A DNA stretch of 64,000 nt, taken from the NCBI GenBank assembly GCA_021324795.1, contig JAJPIK010000067.1:124001-188000 (forward strand), given 5' to 3'. Source of the DNA: Chloroflexota bacterium. GTDB lineage: Bacteria > Chloroflexota > UBA6077 > FW602-bin22 > CADDYW01. Both the position numbers and the translations under genes were made by a program. Positions 52,103 to 60,489 of this stretch are shown here, piece by piece. Numbering within the stretch: the first letter of the stretch is position 1; each line of letters opens with the position of its first letter. Below the pieces are notes generated by a model. The model saw only the letters and a program-made list of their open reading frames with translations. It did not search any database and had not been told where the DNA came from.

Positions 52103-53305
52103 TCAAAGGATGGATTGATAAAGGCGCAGATTTGCAAGGGCGATAGCATCCCACTGGAATGAGACCGCCAAGCGAGCCACGCCAGCCGAAAGCCTTGACC
52201 GCAGGCTAAAATCTCTGGCAAGTTGCTCGATAGCCTGCGCGAGTTGCTCCGGCGCCTCGGTTGGAACGAGTAAGCAATTCTCCCCGGAGACGAGGGTTGG
52301 AAAACCCCTCGGCGCATTTTGATTTTGTGGGATCGTCGTAATCACCGGTAAGTGCTGCACGAACGCCGCGATCAAGGTACCGTGACGCAGCGAGGCACCA
52401 TCTTTGAAAGGCAAGACACAAAGGTCGGCAGCACGAAGATACCCGGCGACGTCTAAGGCGCCGACGTATCCAGTCCAGCCGATTCTGCCACGGAATTCTG
52501 GCTGGTCGAGGCGCTGACGGATCGTATTCACGTAGCGCCATTCCGAGTTTCCCGTGTCTCCCGATGATGCTCCAATCATCAAAAGTCGCACTGCCAGGCC
52601 CCGCTTTACCAATTGCTCGAACGCTGAAACCAGGGTATGAACGCCTTTACTCGGGGCAAGGAAGCCAAAAAAAGCCAACAGACATTCATCGTCACGAACT
52701 CCCAGGCTTTCACGCCAAGTGCGTCGGTCATAGGTGGTCGGCAGCTCGGCCGGAATATTGCTGCCAATCGGGATGATTCTGAGCTGTCGTCGGCCCCAGG
52801 TCCACCGAGTCGTCTCACTCGTCACCCGACCAGCGAGTCTCTGAAAATCCTCCGCCGTCGTGGTAATCACCGCGTCAGCTCCGGCGCCAAGAATCCAGGT
52901 TGCCAGGTGACGGATTGGCCCGATCTTCGGCAACAAGTATGGTTGCTTGAGATCGTGATACGTGACAACCGTTCGTGTTCTTGGCCGGCGGAGGCGGTTG
53001 ATCCATGGCACGAGATTGACGCCAATCTTCATATCAAAGGCACCAGTCTGATACTGAATGTGCAGAACGTCCGGTTCCAAGATATCGAGCTGCTGCACCA
53101 CGTCGCGCCAGAGATCGGCCCCCCATGACTTGAGCGATGGATAAACACGGACCGCGCTATCTTCGCCGCGCGGCGTCGCCCGTTCCGACGTAAGCACCGA
53201 CACTTCAACGCCGTGACGGGTGAGACCAGCGCCAAGCAGCGCAGTATAATCGGCAACTCCTCCGCGTAACGGCGGGTATTCACCGGTGAGCAAGACAACG
53301 CGCAA
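52103..53305 (-). CDS. GT4-family glycosyltransferase
   Basis: 400 aa, GT-B fold. N-terminal VVLLTGEYPPLRGGVADYTALLGAGLTRHGVEVSVLT is the classic acceptor-domain start. C-terminal LAFFGFLAPSKGVHTLVSAFEQLV and GYLRAADLCVLPFKDGASLRHGTLIAAFVQHLPVITT form the nucleotide-sugar site. Cytosolic or membrane-associated; donor and acceptor unknown. Starts upstream of the GT39 gene with 13 nt between them, so cotranscribed. Confidence 0.85.
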   Translation of the reverse strand: MRVVLLTGEYPPLRGGVADYTALLGAGLTRHGVEVSVLTSERATPRGEDSAVRVYPSLKSWGADLWRDVVQQLDILEPDVLHIQYQTGAFDMKIGVNLVPWINRLRRPRTRTVVTYHDLKQPYLLPKIGPIRHLATWILGAGADAVITTTAEDFQRLAGRVTSETTRWTWGRRQLRIIPIGSNIPAELPTTYDRRTWRESLGVRDDECLLAFFGFLAPSKGVHTLVSAFEQLVKRGLAVRLLMIGASSGDTGNSEWRYVNTIRQRLDQPEFRGRIGWTGYVGALDVAGYLRAADLCVLPFKDGASLRHGTLIAAFVQHLPVITTIPQNQNAPRGFPTLVSGENCLLVPTEAPEQLAQAIEQLARDFSLRSRLSAGVARLAVSFQWDAIALANLRLYQSIL

Positions 53306-53351
53306 AGATGTCCTCCCAGGTCGGGGAACTTAGAGCTTGCACGGCAACCGT

Positions 53352-53422
53352 ACCACCGAGGCACAAAGAACACAGAGACGCACTTGAAGCATTCATGAAC
53401 TCCTCTGTGTCCTCTGAGCCGC
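53352..53422. repeat. interspersed inverted repeat overlapping the GT2 gene 3' end
   Basis: Arms GAGGCACAAAGAACACAGAG and CTCTGTGTCCTCTGAGCC match over about 15 of 18 positions. The wording resembles widespread intergenic repeats of the 'ctctgtgttctctgtgcctc' type in diverse bacteria. The last codons of the GT2 gene (IAAQRTQRSS) come from this element. Confidence 0.65.
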
Positions 53423-54391
53423 GATAGTGTCGTGACTGTCCGGTTGATATCGATATCCGACTAAATGCCGGAGCTGATGGCTTGCCACTAGGAAGTGTGA
53501 ATGCAATCGCTCTCGGCGAAGGGCGACACGATGGCCAACGAGCAGCTTCCCGAACTCCGCGACCGCCTCGACAATCGTGAACGCTAGCAGACACAGACGT
53601 AACGCCCGGCCAACATCGGCGCCAAAGTGCTTCTCATAAAGACGACTCTTACTTTCGAGGAAGTTCTGGCTCCGCTGTATGCGATTTTGTTCGCTGCTCC
53701 GTCCTTCGTGGTGGATCACAACCGCTGACGGAAGGTAAACGATACGCCAACCAGCTCCCTGAGCTCGGTAGCACCAGTCCAGCTCTTCCGAATACATGAA
53801 AAAGCGTTCGTCGAAGCCACCGATCGCATCGATCACCTCTCGGCGGACAAGTAAACACGCTCCGACCAACCAATCGACGTATTGACACTGGTCATCCGAT
53901 TCATTCGCCCGATAGTAGCGCCTCAACGGCGGCAAACCCGGCAACCAACGCTGAATAGGCGTACTTTCGACCAGTCCGGTCAGAGGAGTCGGGAAGGAAC
54001 GGCGGCTAGATTGAACACTGCCGTCAGGAAACTGAAGCCGTGGTCCGACAATGCCAACGCGTGGATGGTTGGCCAGATACTCGAGCATCGCAGTGAGCGC
54101 CCCTGGACGCAGCTCAGTGTCTGGATTTAAAAAGAGCACAGTCTGGCCAGTCGCAATTTCCAGCGCTTGGTTGTTTGCCGCCGCGAAGCCAGGATTACGA
54201 TCATTGGCGATGACCCGCACCACGGGAAAATGCTCGTGAATCGCGTCGACTGTACCATCAGAAGACGCGTTGTCGACGACGAGAATCTCGGTATTTAGCC
54301 CGGCTAGCTCGGCCTGAACTGTTTCTAAACAGCGACAGAGCAAGTCGCGGACATTGTACGATACGATAATGACCGATATGGTCAGCGACAC
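53393..54391 (-). CDS. GT2-family glycosyltransferase
   Basis: 332 aa, GT-A fold: ISVIIVSYNVRDLLCRCLETV, nucleotide-binding VVDNASSDGTVDAI, metal motif FLNPDTELRPGAL, and acceptor GFDERFFMYSEELDWCYRAQGAGWRI. This is the rhamnosyl/WcaA-like group. A C-terminal amphipathic stretch follows. Its final ~10 residues are encoded by an interspersed repeat and are probably not native. Divergent from the aminotransferase gene. Confidence 0.88.
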   Translation of the reverse strand: MSLTISVIIVSYNVRDLLCRCLETVQAELAGLNTEILVVDNASSDGTVDAIHEHFPVVRVIANDRNPGFAAANNQALEIATGQTVLFLNPDTELRPGALTAMLEYLANHPRVGIVGPRLQFPDGSVQSSRRSFPTPLTGLVESTPIQRWLPGLPPLRRYYRANESDDQCQYVDWLVGACLLVRREVIDAIGGFDERFFMYSEELDWCYRAQGAGWRIVYLPSAVVIHHEGRSSEQNRIQRSQNFLESKSRLYEKHFGADVGRALRLCLLAFTIVEAVAEFGKLLVGHRVALRRERLHSHFLVASHQLRHLVGYRYQPDSHDTIAAQRTQRSS

Positions 54392-54411
54392 CCCTGGAAC
54401 CTTCCCGTCGC

Positions 54412-54440
54412 TTGCCGATAATCAGCGCTCTGAGTATACT
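54412..54440 (+). promoter_or_regulatory. promoter for the aminotransferase gene
   Basis: TTGCCG, 17 nt, TATACT. Predicted +1 ~54447, leader ~75 nt. It lies just upstream of the GT2 start, on the opposite strand. Confidence 0.6.
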
Positions 54441-54521
54441 GAATCTGAACCCAGTACGCGAATGTTTGACCGGTCCGGCAACTCAGCTTCGTCTGACTGT
54501 TGGTCGAAAGGGTGTATTTCT

Positions 54522-55382
54522 ATGCCTGAGCCGCTCGTGTATCTCAATGGTGAGTTCCTCCCCTATGCTGACGCGCGAATTCCCGTCGAAGATCGCGGGA
54601 TGCAATTCGCCGATGGCGTCTACGAGGTTGTAAGGTACTACCTGGGACGTCCGTTTCGGATGGCAGATCACCTTGCCCGGTTGGTCAGATCGGCCGAGGG
54701 AATCGAGCTCCCCCTGCCGCCGCTCGATCTAATCGAGCAGGCGATGAATCAGCTTGTCGAGCGCCAAGGCATGTCCGAAGCCACCGTTTACCTACAGATT
54801 ACGCGTGGCCCGGCCCCTCGTTTGCACGGATTGATCGACCATCCGACGCCCACGGTGATTGCGATCGCTCGACCGGCGAGCACAACTCGTCCGCGCCCAA
54901 CCCTGCGCGTGGTCACCGCTAGCGACGATCGCTGGGCCCGCTGCTACCTCAAAACGACGATGTTGCTGCCGAACGCTTTAGCTCGGGAGCGAGCCCGTCG
55001 ACTGGGCGCTGATGATGCGATCTTTCTGCGCGACGGCTTTGTGATGGAAGCTACGTCGTCGAATGTATTCCTGGTCAGGCAGGGACGATTGCTCACCTCA
55101 CCTTTGACAAACTACATCCTGGCCGGCATCACCCGTGGTGTTGTGCTGGAGTTGGCTGCGCAGATCGGCATCCCCGTATCCGAAGAACCAATTCCGGCCC
55201 ATTGGCTCTACCAGGCCGACGAAGTCTTCCTCACCGGTACGAACACTGAACTGGGACCGATTATCAGCGTCGACAGTCGTTCTGTCGGCACTGGCCAACC
55301 CGGGGCGATTTATCAGCGATTGCTCGAAGCATTCGATGCGCTTACCCGGGCGTCACAGCCGCTCTCGGTGCGGTCAGGCTAG
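54522..55382 (+). CDS. dat: class IV aminotransferase, D-amino acid aminotransferase type
   Basis: 286 aa from ATG 54522 (AAAGGG ~10 nt upstream); the track ORF extends across the promoter. YLNGEFLPYADARIPVEDRGMQFADGVYEVVRYYLGRPF is the D-alanine aminotransferase opening. RCYLKTTMLLPNALARERA holds the PLP Lys, followed by EATSSNVFLV and TGTNTELGPI. It interconverts D-amino acids, supplying D-Glu/D-Ala for peptidoglycan. Branched-chain aminotransferases are related, but the N-terminal block favours Dat. Confidence 0.82.
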   Translation: MPEPLVYLNGEFLPYADARIPVEDRGMQFADGVYEVVRYYLGRPFRMADHLARLVRSAEGIELPLPPLDLIEQAMNQLVERQGMSEATVYLQITRGPAPRLHGLIDHPTPTVIAIARPASTTRPRPTLRVVTASDDRWARCYLKTTMLLPNALARERARRLGADDAIFLRDGFVMEATSSNVFLVRQGRLLTSPLTNYILAGITRGVVLELAAQIGIPVSEEPIPAHWLYQADEVFLTGTNTELGPIISVDSRSVGTGQPGAIYQRLLEAFDALTRASQPLSVRSG

Positions 55383-55383
55383 C

Positions 55384-57843
55384 TTGCGAACGGTCCGAGT
55401 GACGACTGCCGCCCGGCCAAGCTTGCCCGCTTTCGTCTGGCGGGTGCGCAAGCTGATCTGGTGGCGGCGAGGCAGTAGCGAGATCACGGATCGGTCGTCA
55501 TTCGGAAGCACTCCATCCACGATTCGCCATCTCCGGCTTGGCGTTCTCGAAATACTTTCCCTTCTGATCGCGGCCGGTTTGGCCCCGCTCTTTTATTGGC
55601 GTCTTCTCACCACTAACCCAGAAGACGCTGCGACGCTGCCATCTGGCGATTTCACTGATCTTAACTATCCCTATCGCCGCTGGGTTGCCGAGCAGCTCGC
55701 TCGCGGCGTTGAGCCCTACTGGAATCAATTCGTTTCCGCCGGTCACTCGGCCGTGGGTGACATCCAGTTCCGCATCTTCTACCCACCGGAAAACTGGCTC
55801 GCTTCGCTCGGCGGGAGTAATTTTTCCGTCCGGCTGTTCGAAATTGGCGTCGTCGGGCACATTGCGTTCGCAGTGGTTGTCACCTACCTGCTCGCCCGGC
55901 GCCTCAGCCGAAGTCGGGTCGGCGGCCTCGTCAGCGCCGTCGTTTTCGGCTTCGGCGGCTATCTCAGCGGTTTTCCGGTTCAGCAAACCAACGTTCTCGA
56001 AGCGAGCGTCTGGTTACCATTCGCGCTCTTGTGCGTTGAACTCGGGACTGATTACGGATCGCCCGCCGGCTTCGCGGCGGGTGCAGGGGCACTCGGGTTG
56101 TCCGCGCTAGCTGGACATCCTCAAACTTTCCTATACGCTCTGATCACGACGATATGCTACGCTCTTTACAAGAGTTGGTGTCATGGCCGCATTCGCCTGA
56201 CGCCGCTGCTTGGCACCATTCTCATCGGCCTTGGGAGCGTCGCGCTCGCGGCGATTGCCCTGCTTCCAGCGTACCTTCACCTCGCCCTGACCGACCGGGC
56301 GACCGCGGCTTACGACTTTACCAAGGGCGGTTTCGCCCTGCACGAGATCGTCGGTATATTGTTTCCCTCCTCGATCGGCGGCGCTCCTTTGTACAACGGC
56401 ATCTTTACCTGGTTTCTTGTCGCGATCGCCCTGGTCAGTCCGTTCCGGCGCTCGAACAAGGTTTTCTGGTGCGTGTTGGCTGTTATGGCGCTCCTTCTTT
56501 CGTTCGGGGCGAACACGTTTCTGCAGCCGGTCTTTTACTTGGTGACAGATAGCTACAAGCTCCACGACCACGAACGCGCCGTTTTCTTATTCGATTTCGG
56601 GGTCGCAATCCTCGCCGGTTACGGAGCCGCTCAGCTCGCGGCGTCGGCCGACGTATCACTCGCCTGGCTACACCGGGCGCTACGCTGGCCAACCGCTGCC
56701 ATCGTCGCGTTCTTCGTTCTTTTCGTGGTCGACTTCGCCAGCACCACCGGTGCTCAGGGTACCCTGCTCGCCTTCGCCGATCCAATGGTATTTCTGACGC
56801 TCGTCTTCAGTCTCAGCGTCGCGATTCTCTGGCTGCGCGAGCGTGGTCTGATCTCACCGGCAATGACCGGCCTGCTGGTGATCGGCCTCGTCACTCTCGA
56901 TATCTTTTCTGTCGACTGGCAAGCTAACCTTCGCCCCGGACCGCCGGATCAGTTGCTGGCGCCAACCCCGATCGTTGATTACCTCGAGCAATATCCGACC
57001 GGCTTATTCCGCATTGCGAGCGAAGGGCTTCTCCCCGGCGACGGTAATGCTGGAGCGCTTTGGCGCTTGGAAGACGTGGTCGGTAACAGTCCACTCGAAA
57101 CCAAGAGCTACAGCGATTTCACCAAGCTCGTTCCAGAATGGACGCGCTGGCAGGTCTTGAACGTCCGCTTCGTCGTGACCAAGCGTAAGCTCGACGATCC
57201 GCGGCTTCAACTCGTCCGAAATGATGGCGACGTCAACCTCTATGAGATCGATCAGAAGGATCGTCTTCCCCGGGCCTACGTTGTTGATCAATTTGTCGCC
57301 GCTCCTAGCCATCAGATCGCCTTGCAGGCCGTCCAGAGCGTCAATTTGCACACCACCGCGATCGTGGAAGGCACCCTTCCGGACTGGCTCATCGCCAGCC
57401 AACCCATGACCACCACGATCAACTCGTCTATCCACCTCGTCCAATTCTCTGATTATCAGGCCAACACCGTCACGGTGAAAGCCGATCTTGCGCAATCCGG
57501 CTTACTCGTGCTCAGCAACGTGGACTACCCCGGTTGGCACGCTAGCGTCGACGGTACGTCGACTCCTATCTTCGAAGTAAACGGCATCGTTCAAGGAGTA
57601 GCCTTGAAGGCCGGCCTCCATACCGTTCAGTTCACTTTCAATCCGCCAGGCCTGATCGAAGGACAAGCTATCACCAACCTCGCGCGAACTCTCCTCCTGG
57701 GTATCGCCGGTCTTGAAATCCTCGCTCGAATCGTGCTCGGCTTGGAAAAGTTTCGACGGCTCGGTCGCCACCGGCCAAGCTACCACCATCAGCCGAACGA
57801 ATCCACTGAGCTCAGTAACCTTACAATCGATCCCTTTCCTTGA
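55384..57843 (+). CDS. YfhO-family membrane protein
   Basis: About 819 aa if TTG 55384 is used, directly after the dat stop; GTG 55399 is an alternative, and the track ORF is a shadow of dat before that point. At least twelve helices. GDFTDLNYPYRRWVAEQLARGVEPYWNQFVSAGHSAVGDIQ is the YfhO catalytic-type loop, and the C-terminal ~220 residues are soluble (RLPRAYVVDQFVAAPS, LVLSNVDYPGWHASVDGT…, GLHTVQFTFNPPGL). YfhO proteins are GT-C-like and are implicated in glycosylating lipoteichoic acid in Gram-positives. Here it probably modifies an envelope polymer. Confidence 0.8.
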   Translation: MRTVRVTTAARPSLPAFVWRVRKLIWWRRGSSEITDRSSFGSTPSTIRHLRLGVLEILSLLIAAGLAPLFYWRLLTTNPEDAATLPSGDFTDLNYPYRRWVAEQLARGVEPYWNQFVSAGHSAVGDIQFRIFYPPENWLASLGGSNFSVRLFEIGVVGHIAFAVVVTYLLARRLSRSRVGGLVSAVVFGFGGYLSGFPVQQTNVLEASVWLPFALLCVELGTDYGSPAGFAAGAGALGLSALAGHPQTFLYALITTICYALYKSWCHGRIRLTPLLGTILIGLGSVALAAIALLPAYLHLALTDRATAAYDFTKGGFALHEIVGILFPSSIGGAPLYNGIFTWFLVAIALVSPFRRSNKVFWCVLAVMALLLSFGANTFLQPVFYLVTDSYKLHDHERAVFLFDFGVAILAGYGAAQLAASADVSLAWLHRALRWPTAAIVAFFVLFVVDFASTTGAQGTLLAFADPMVFLTLVFSLSVAILWLRERGLISPAMTGLLVIGLVTLDIFSVDWQANLRPGPPDQLLAPTPIVDYLEQYPTGLFRIASEGLLPGDGNAGALWRLEDVVGNSPLETKSYSDFTKLVPEWTRWQVLNVRFVVTKRKLDDPRLQLVRNDGDVNLYEIDQKDRLPRAYVVDQFVAAPSHQIALQAVQSVNLHTTAIVEGTLPDWLIASQPMTTTINSSIHLVQFSDYQANTVTVKADLAQSGLLVLSNVDYPGWHASVDGTSTPIFEVNGIVQGVALKAGLHTVQFTFNPPGLIEGQAITNLARTLLLGIAGLEILARIVLGLEKFRRLGRHRPSYHHQPNESTELSNLTIDPFP

Positions 57844-57870
57844 TTAACGCTTTTCGCGCATTGCCTTGCC

Positions 57871-57899
57871 TAGTCGTCCGTGATAGAATTAAGAGGTAG
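57871..57899 (+). promoter_or_regulatory. promoter for the pdxST operon
   Basis: TTGCCT, 17 nt, TAGAAT with an extended TGA before the -10. Predicted +1 ~57906, so a ~130-nt leader precedes pdxS. Confidence 0.65.
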
Positions 57900-57932
57900 G
57901 ATTTTACCCGGTGTTCATTCTGGCAGGGGTTA

Positions 57933-58046
57933 ATGTACATGTGGATCCCGCCGGAGCGAGGGCCAAGACCGAAATGGCCTTTCTCATCGGGACAAGCTGG
58001 ACAAAAGATCTGTAGAGAAAAGTTGGGGAGGACCACTCGTGGATAA
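57933..58046 (+). CDS. possible 37-aa upstream ORF in the pdxS leader
   Basis: ATG 57933 follows GCAGGGG by about 4 nt. The frame runs 37 codons and stops 8 nt inside pdxS, so it overlaps the pdxS GTG. The peptide starts [15 protein letters not shown] and is basic, with no recognised domain. pdxS has its own strong GGGGAGGA, so the ORF is not needed for initiation; it could sense translation or be accidental. Confidence 0.35.
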   Translation: MYMWIPPERGPRPKWPFSSGQAGQKICREKLGRTTRG

Positions 58047-58920
58047 GGGAACCTGGACGGTCAAGAAAGGCCTTGCCGAGATGTTGAAGGGTGGGGTCAT
58101 CATGGACGTCGTCACGCCCGAACAGGCGCGTATTGCCGAGGAAGCAGGCGCCTGCGCGGTTATGGCCCTGGAACGGGTTCCCGCCGACATCCGGGCCGCC
58201 GGTGGCGTCGCGCGCATGAGCGATCCCAAGCTGATTCGAGCAATCTGCGAAGCGGTCACGATTCCGGTGATGGCCAAATGCCGCATCGGACATTTCGTTG
58301 AAGCTCAGGTTCTCGAAGCATTGAAGGTCGACTACATCGACGAGTCGGAGGTCCTTACCCCGGCCGATGAGACCCATCACATCAATAAGCACGAGTTCAA
58401 GGTGCCGTTTGTCTGCGGTGCACGGGATCTTGGAGAGGCGTTGCGGCGAATTGGTGAAGGCGCGGCCATGATCCGGACCAAAGGCGAAGCCGGCTCCGGC
58501 AATATTGTCGAGGCAGTCCGCCACATGCGTGCAGTCATGAGCGAAATTCGCAAACTGCAGAATATGCCGGAAGACGAGCTCATGGCCGAAGCCAAGAATC
58601 TTGGTGCACCCTACGAGCTGGTCGTCGAAGTCGCGCGAACTGGCAAGCTCCCGGTCGTTAATTTTGCTGCGGGTGGTGTCGCGACCCCGGCTGACGCGGC
58701 CCTGATGATGCAACTTGGCGCTGATGGCATTTTTGTTGGCTCGGGGATTTTCAAGTCGTCGGATCCGGCGGCACGAGCGAGAGCCATTGTCCAAGCAACG
58801 ACTCACTACAAGAATCCGGAAATCATCGCCGAGGTTTCGGCAGGTATCGGGGAAGCGATGCGTGGGCTAGAAATCTCCTCGATTCCCAAGGCGGAGCTTT
58901 TGGCGACGCGAGGCTGGTAG
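58039..58920 (+). CDS. pdxS: pyridoxal 5'-phosphate synthase, PdxS subunit
   Basis: 293 aa TIM barrel, standard length. [44 protein letters not shown] and VKSD-type catalytic region [17 protein letters not shown], with [29 protein letters not shown], are diagnostic. It builds PLP from ribose-5-P, glyceraldehyde-3-P and ammonia supplied by PdxT. GTG start with GGGGAGG 8 nt upstream. Confidence 0.97.
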   Translation: MDKGTWTVKKGLAEMLKGGVIMDVVTPEQARIAEEAGACAVMALERVPADIRAAGGVARMSDPKLIRAICEAVTIPVMAKCRIGHFVEAQVLEALKVDYIDESEVLTPADETHHINKHEFKVPFVCGARDLGEALRRIGEGAAMIRTKGEAGSGNIVEAVRHMRAVMSEIRKLQNMPEDELMAEAKNLGAPYELVVEVARTGKLPVVNFAAGGVATPADAALMMQLGADGIFVGSGIFKSSDPAARARAIVQATTHYKNPEIIAEVSAGIGEAMRGLEISSIPKAELLATRGW

Positions 58921-58925
58921 CCGCA

Positions 58926-59540
58926 GTGACAATTGGCGTTCTGGCACTCCAGGGAGACTTCCGCGAGCATCTGGAGATGCTCCGGAAAATTGACGTAGAC
59001 GCTTGCGAAGTGCGCTTAGCCGGGGATCTCGAGCGGGTCGACGGCTTGATCATTCCCGGTGGTGAGAGCACGACAATCGGCAAGCTTCTCAGACAATTCG
59101 ATTTACTCGAGTCAATGCGCCAGCGAATTCGCGCGGGTATGCCAGTCTATGGCACCTGTGCCGGCGCGATCGTCCTTTCAGCCGAGGTTCTCGATCGCGG
59201 GGTTGACCAACCCACTCTCGGTGTCATGGCGACGACCGTGCGGCGTAATGCGTTCGGGCGGCAGGTCGACAGCTTTGAAGCTGATCTTGCAATCCCCGTC
59301 CTTGGTCCTGAGCCGTTCCACGCCGTCTTTATTCGAGCACCGATTATCGAGCGGGTTGGGCCTGACGTCGAGGTGCTCGCCGCGTTGCCGGACGGAACGA
59401 TAGTCGCGGTCCAGCAGGGGAATATGCTCGCCACGTCCTTCCATCCCGAGTTGACCGAAGATGGCCGATTCCACCGCTATTTCGCCAGTTTGGTCGACCG
59501 GAGTCTCGCGGCTACCCCCCTAGCTCGTGAGAGTCGATGA
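58926..59540 (+). CDS. pdxT: pyridoxal 5'-phosphate synthase glutaminase, PdxT subunit
   Basis: 204 aa class I glutamine amidotransferase: GVLALQGDFREHLEML, GLIIPGGESTTIGKLL, nucleophile in GTCAGAIVLS, and His/Glu in SFHPELTED. It feeds ammonia to PdxS through a channel. GTG 58926, 5 nt after the pdxS stop. Its stop overlaps the ATG of the next gene. Confidence 0.96.
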   Translation: MTIGVLALQGDFREHLEMLRKIDVDACEVRLAGDLERVDGLIIPGGESTTIGKLLRQFDLLESMRQRIRAGMPVYGTCAGAIVLSAEVLDRGVDQPTLGVMATTVRRNAFGRQVDSFEADLAIPVLGPEPFHAVFIRAPIIERVGPDVEVLAALPDGTIVAVQQGNMLATSFHPELTEDGRFHRYFASLVDRSLAATPLARESR

Positions 59541-60487
59541 TTCGGGCGCTTCGGCCCACCGATATCCTTGCCTACGTCGACTTCTGCCGTCAGGTTGCTG
59601 GCCCCCTTGCAGACGGCAAGAATGAGCGCTTGCCACCAATTTCTGCCCTTCGGAGCTTTTGGGGTCACTCCTTAGCCATCGAACCAGGACGAGAAAGCTG
59701 GGTTCAAATTGAGCACGGCCGGATTTCAGGGCTGGTAACGACCAAGCATCGGGAAGGGGTGGACGTCTGGCAGATCGATCAGCTTTTGATCTTGCCATCG
59801 GCCGATGCCGGTCGAACGTGCATGAGACTGCTCGAACATTTATTGGCCGCGGCAGCGGACGAGGGTATTCAAAAAGTATTCTTGCGGCTCACAACGGCTG
59901 ATCCGGCGCTTGAATGGGCAAGCCGGGTGGGCTTTTTCCAATACTGCACTGAATATGTTTACTATCTCGACGAAGTGCCGACGTTCGCGCACCCGGCGGT
60001 GGACTCACATCTGCGCCAGCGACGAGCGTCGGACCATCAAGCCTTATTTCAACTCTATTGCGCTGCGGTTCCGTTCCGCGTTCGTCAAGCCGAGGGTATG
60101 ACCTTGCACGAGTGGAGGTGGACTGATGGTTGGCAAGTCCGTCACTTGGGATTTCCGCTTCCCTTTCGCACATCCCGACGCCAGGACTACGTCGTCGAAA
60201 CCATGCCCCGTCTCAATGGCTGGCTTCAGGTCAACCATCAGGCGCGGCGTCTCAGCATCATGGCAAACCCCAACGAGGCGCCTGACGTGACCGGTTTGCT
60301 CCGTTTCGGCCTGGCCCGGCTTGGGCCAGGCCGAAACGCCGACTGTGTTGCCCGAGACTATCAACCGGAGGTGATCTCTACCTTGGAAGAGCATCATTTC
60401 CGCCAGATCGGGCACTTTGCCTTGCTGGCGCGGGCCCTAGCCGCGCGCATTCCCGAAGTAAAACTGGTACCAATTCGAGCATCATAA
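59537..60487 (+). CDS. GNAT-family N-acetyltransferase
   Basis: 316 aa. Two GNAT-like halves: the first has QIDQLLILPSADAGRTCMRLLEHLLAAAADEGIQKVFLRL and EWASRVGFFQYCTEYVYY (acetyl-CoA loop and C-terminal strand). The second is a degenerate copy. Acceptor unknown. ATGA overlap with pdxT gives tight coupling, so it belongs to the same operon. Confidence 0.72.
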   Translation: MIRALRPTDILAYVDFCRQVAGPLADGKNERLPPISALRSFWGHSLAIEPGRESWVQIEHGRISGLVTTKHREGVDVWQIDQLLILPSADAGRTCMRLLEHLLAAAADEGIQKVFLRLTTADPALEWASRVGFFQYCTEYVYYLDEVPTFAHPAVDSHLRQRRASDHQALFQLYCAAVPFRVRQAEGMTLHEWRWTDGWQVRHLGFPLPFRTSRRQDYVVETMPRLNGWLQVNHQARRLSIMANPNEAPDVTGLLRFGLARLGPGRNADCVARDYQPEVISTLEEHHFRQIGHFALLARALAARIPEVKLVPIRAS

Positions 60488-60489
60488 AA

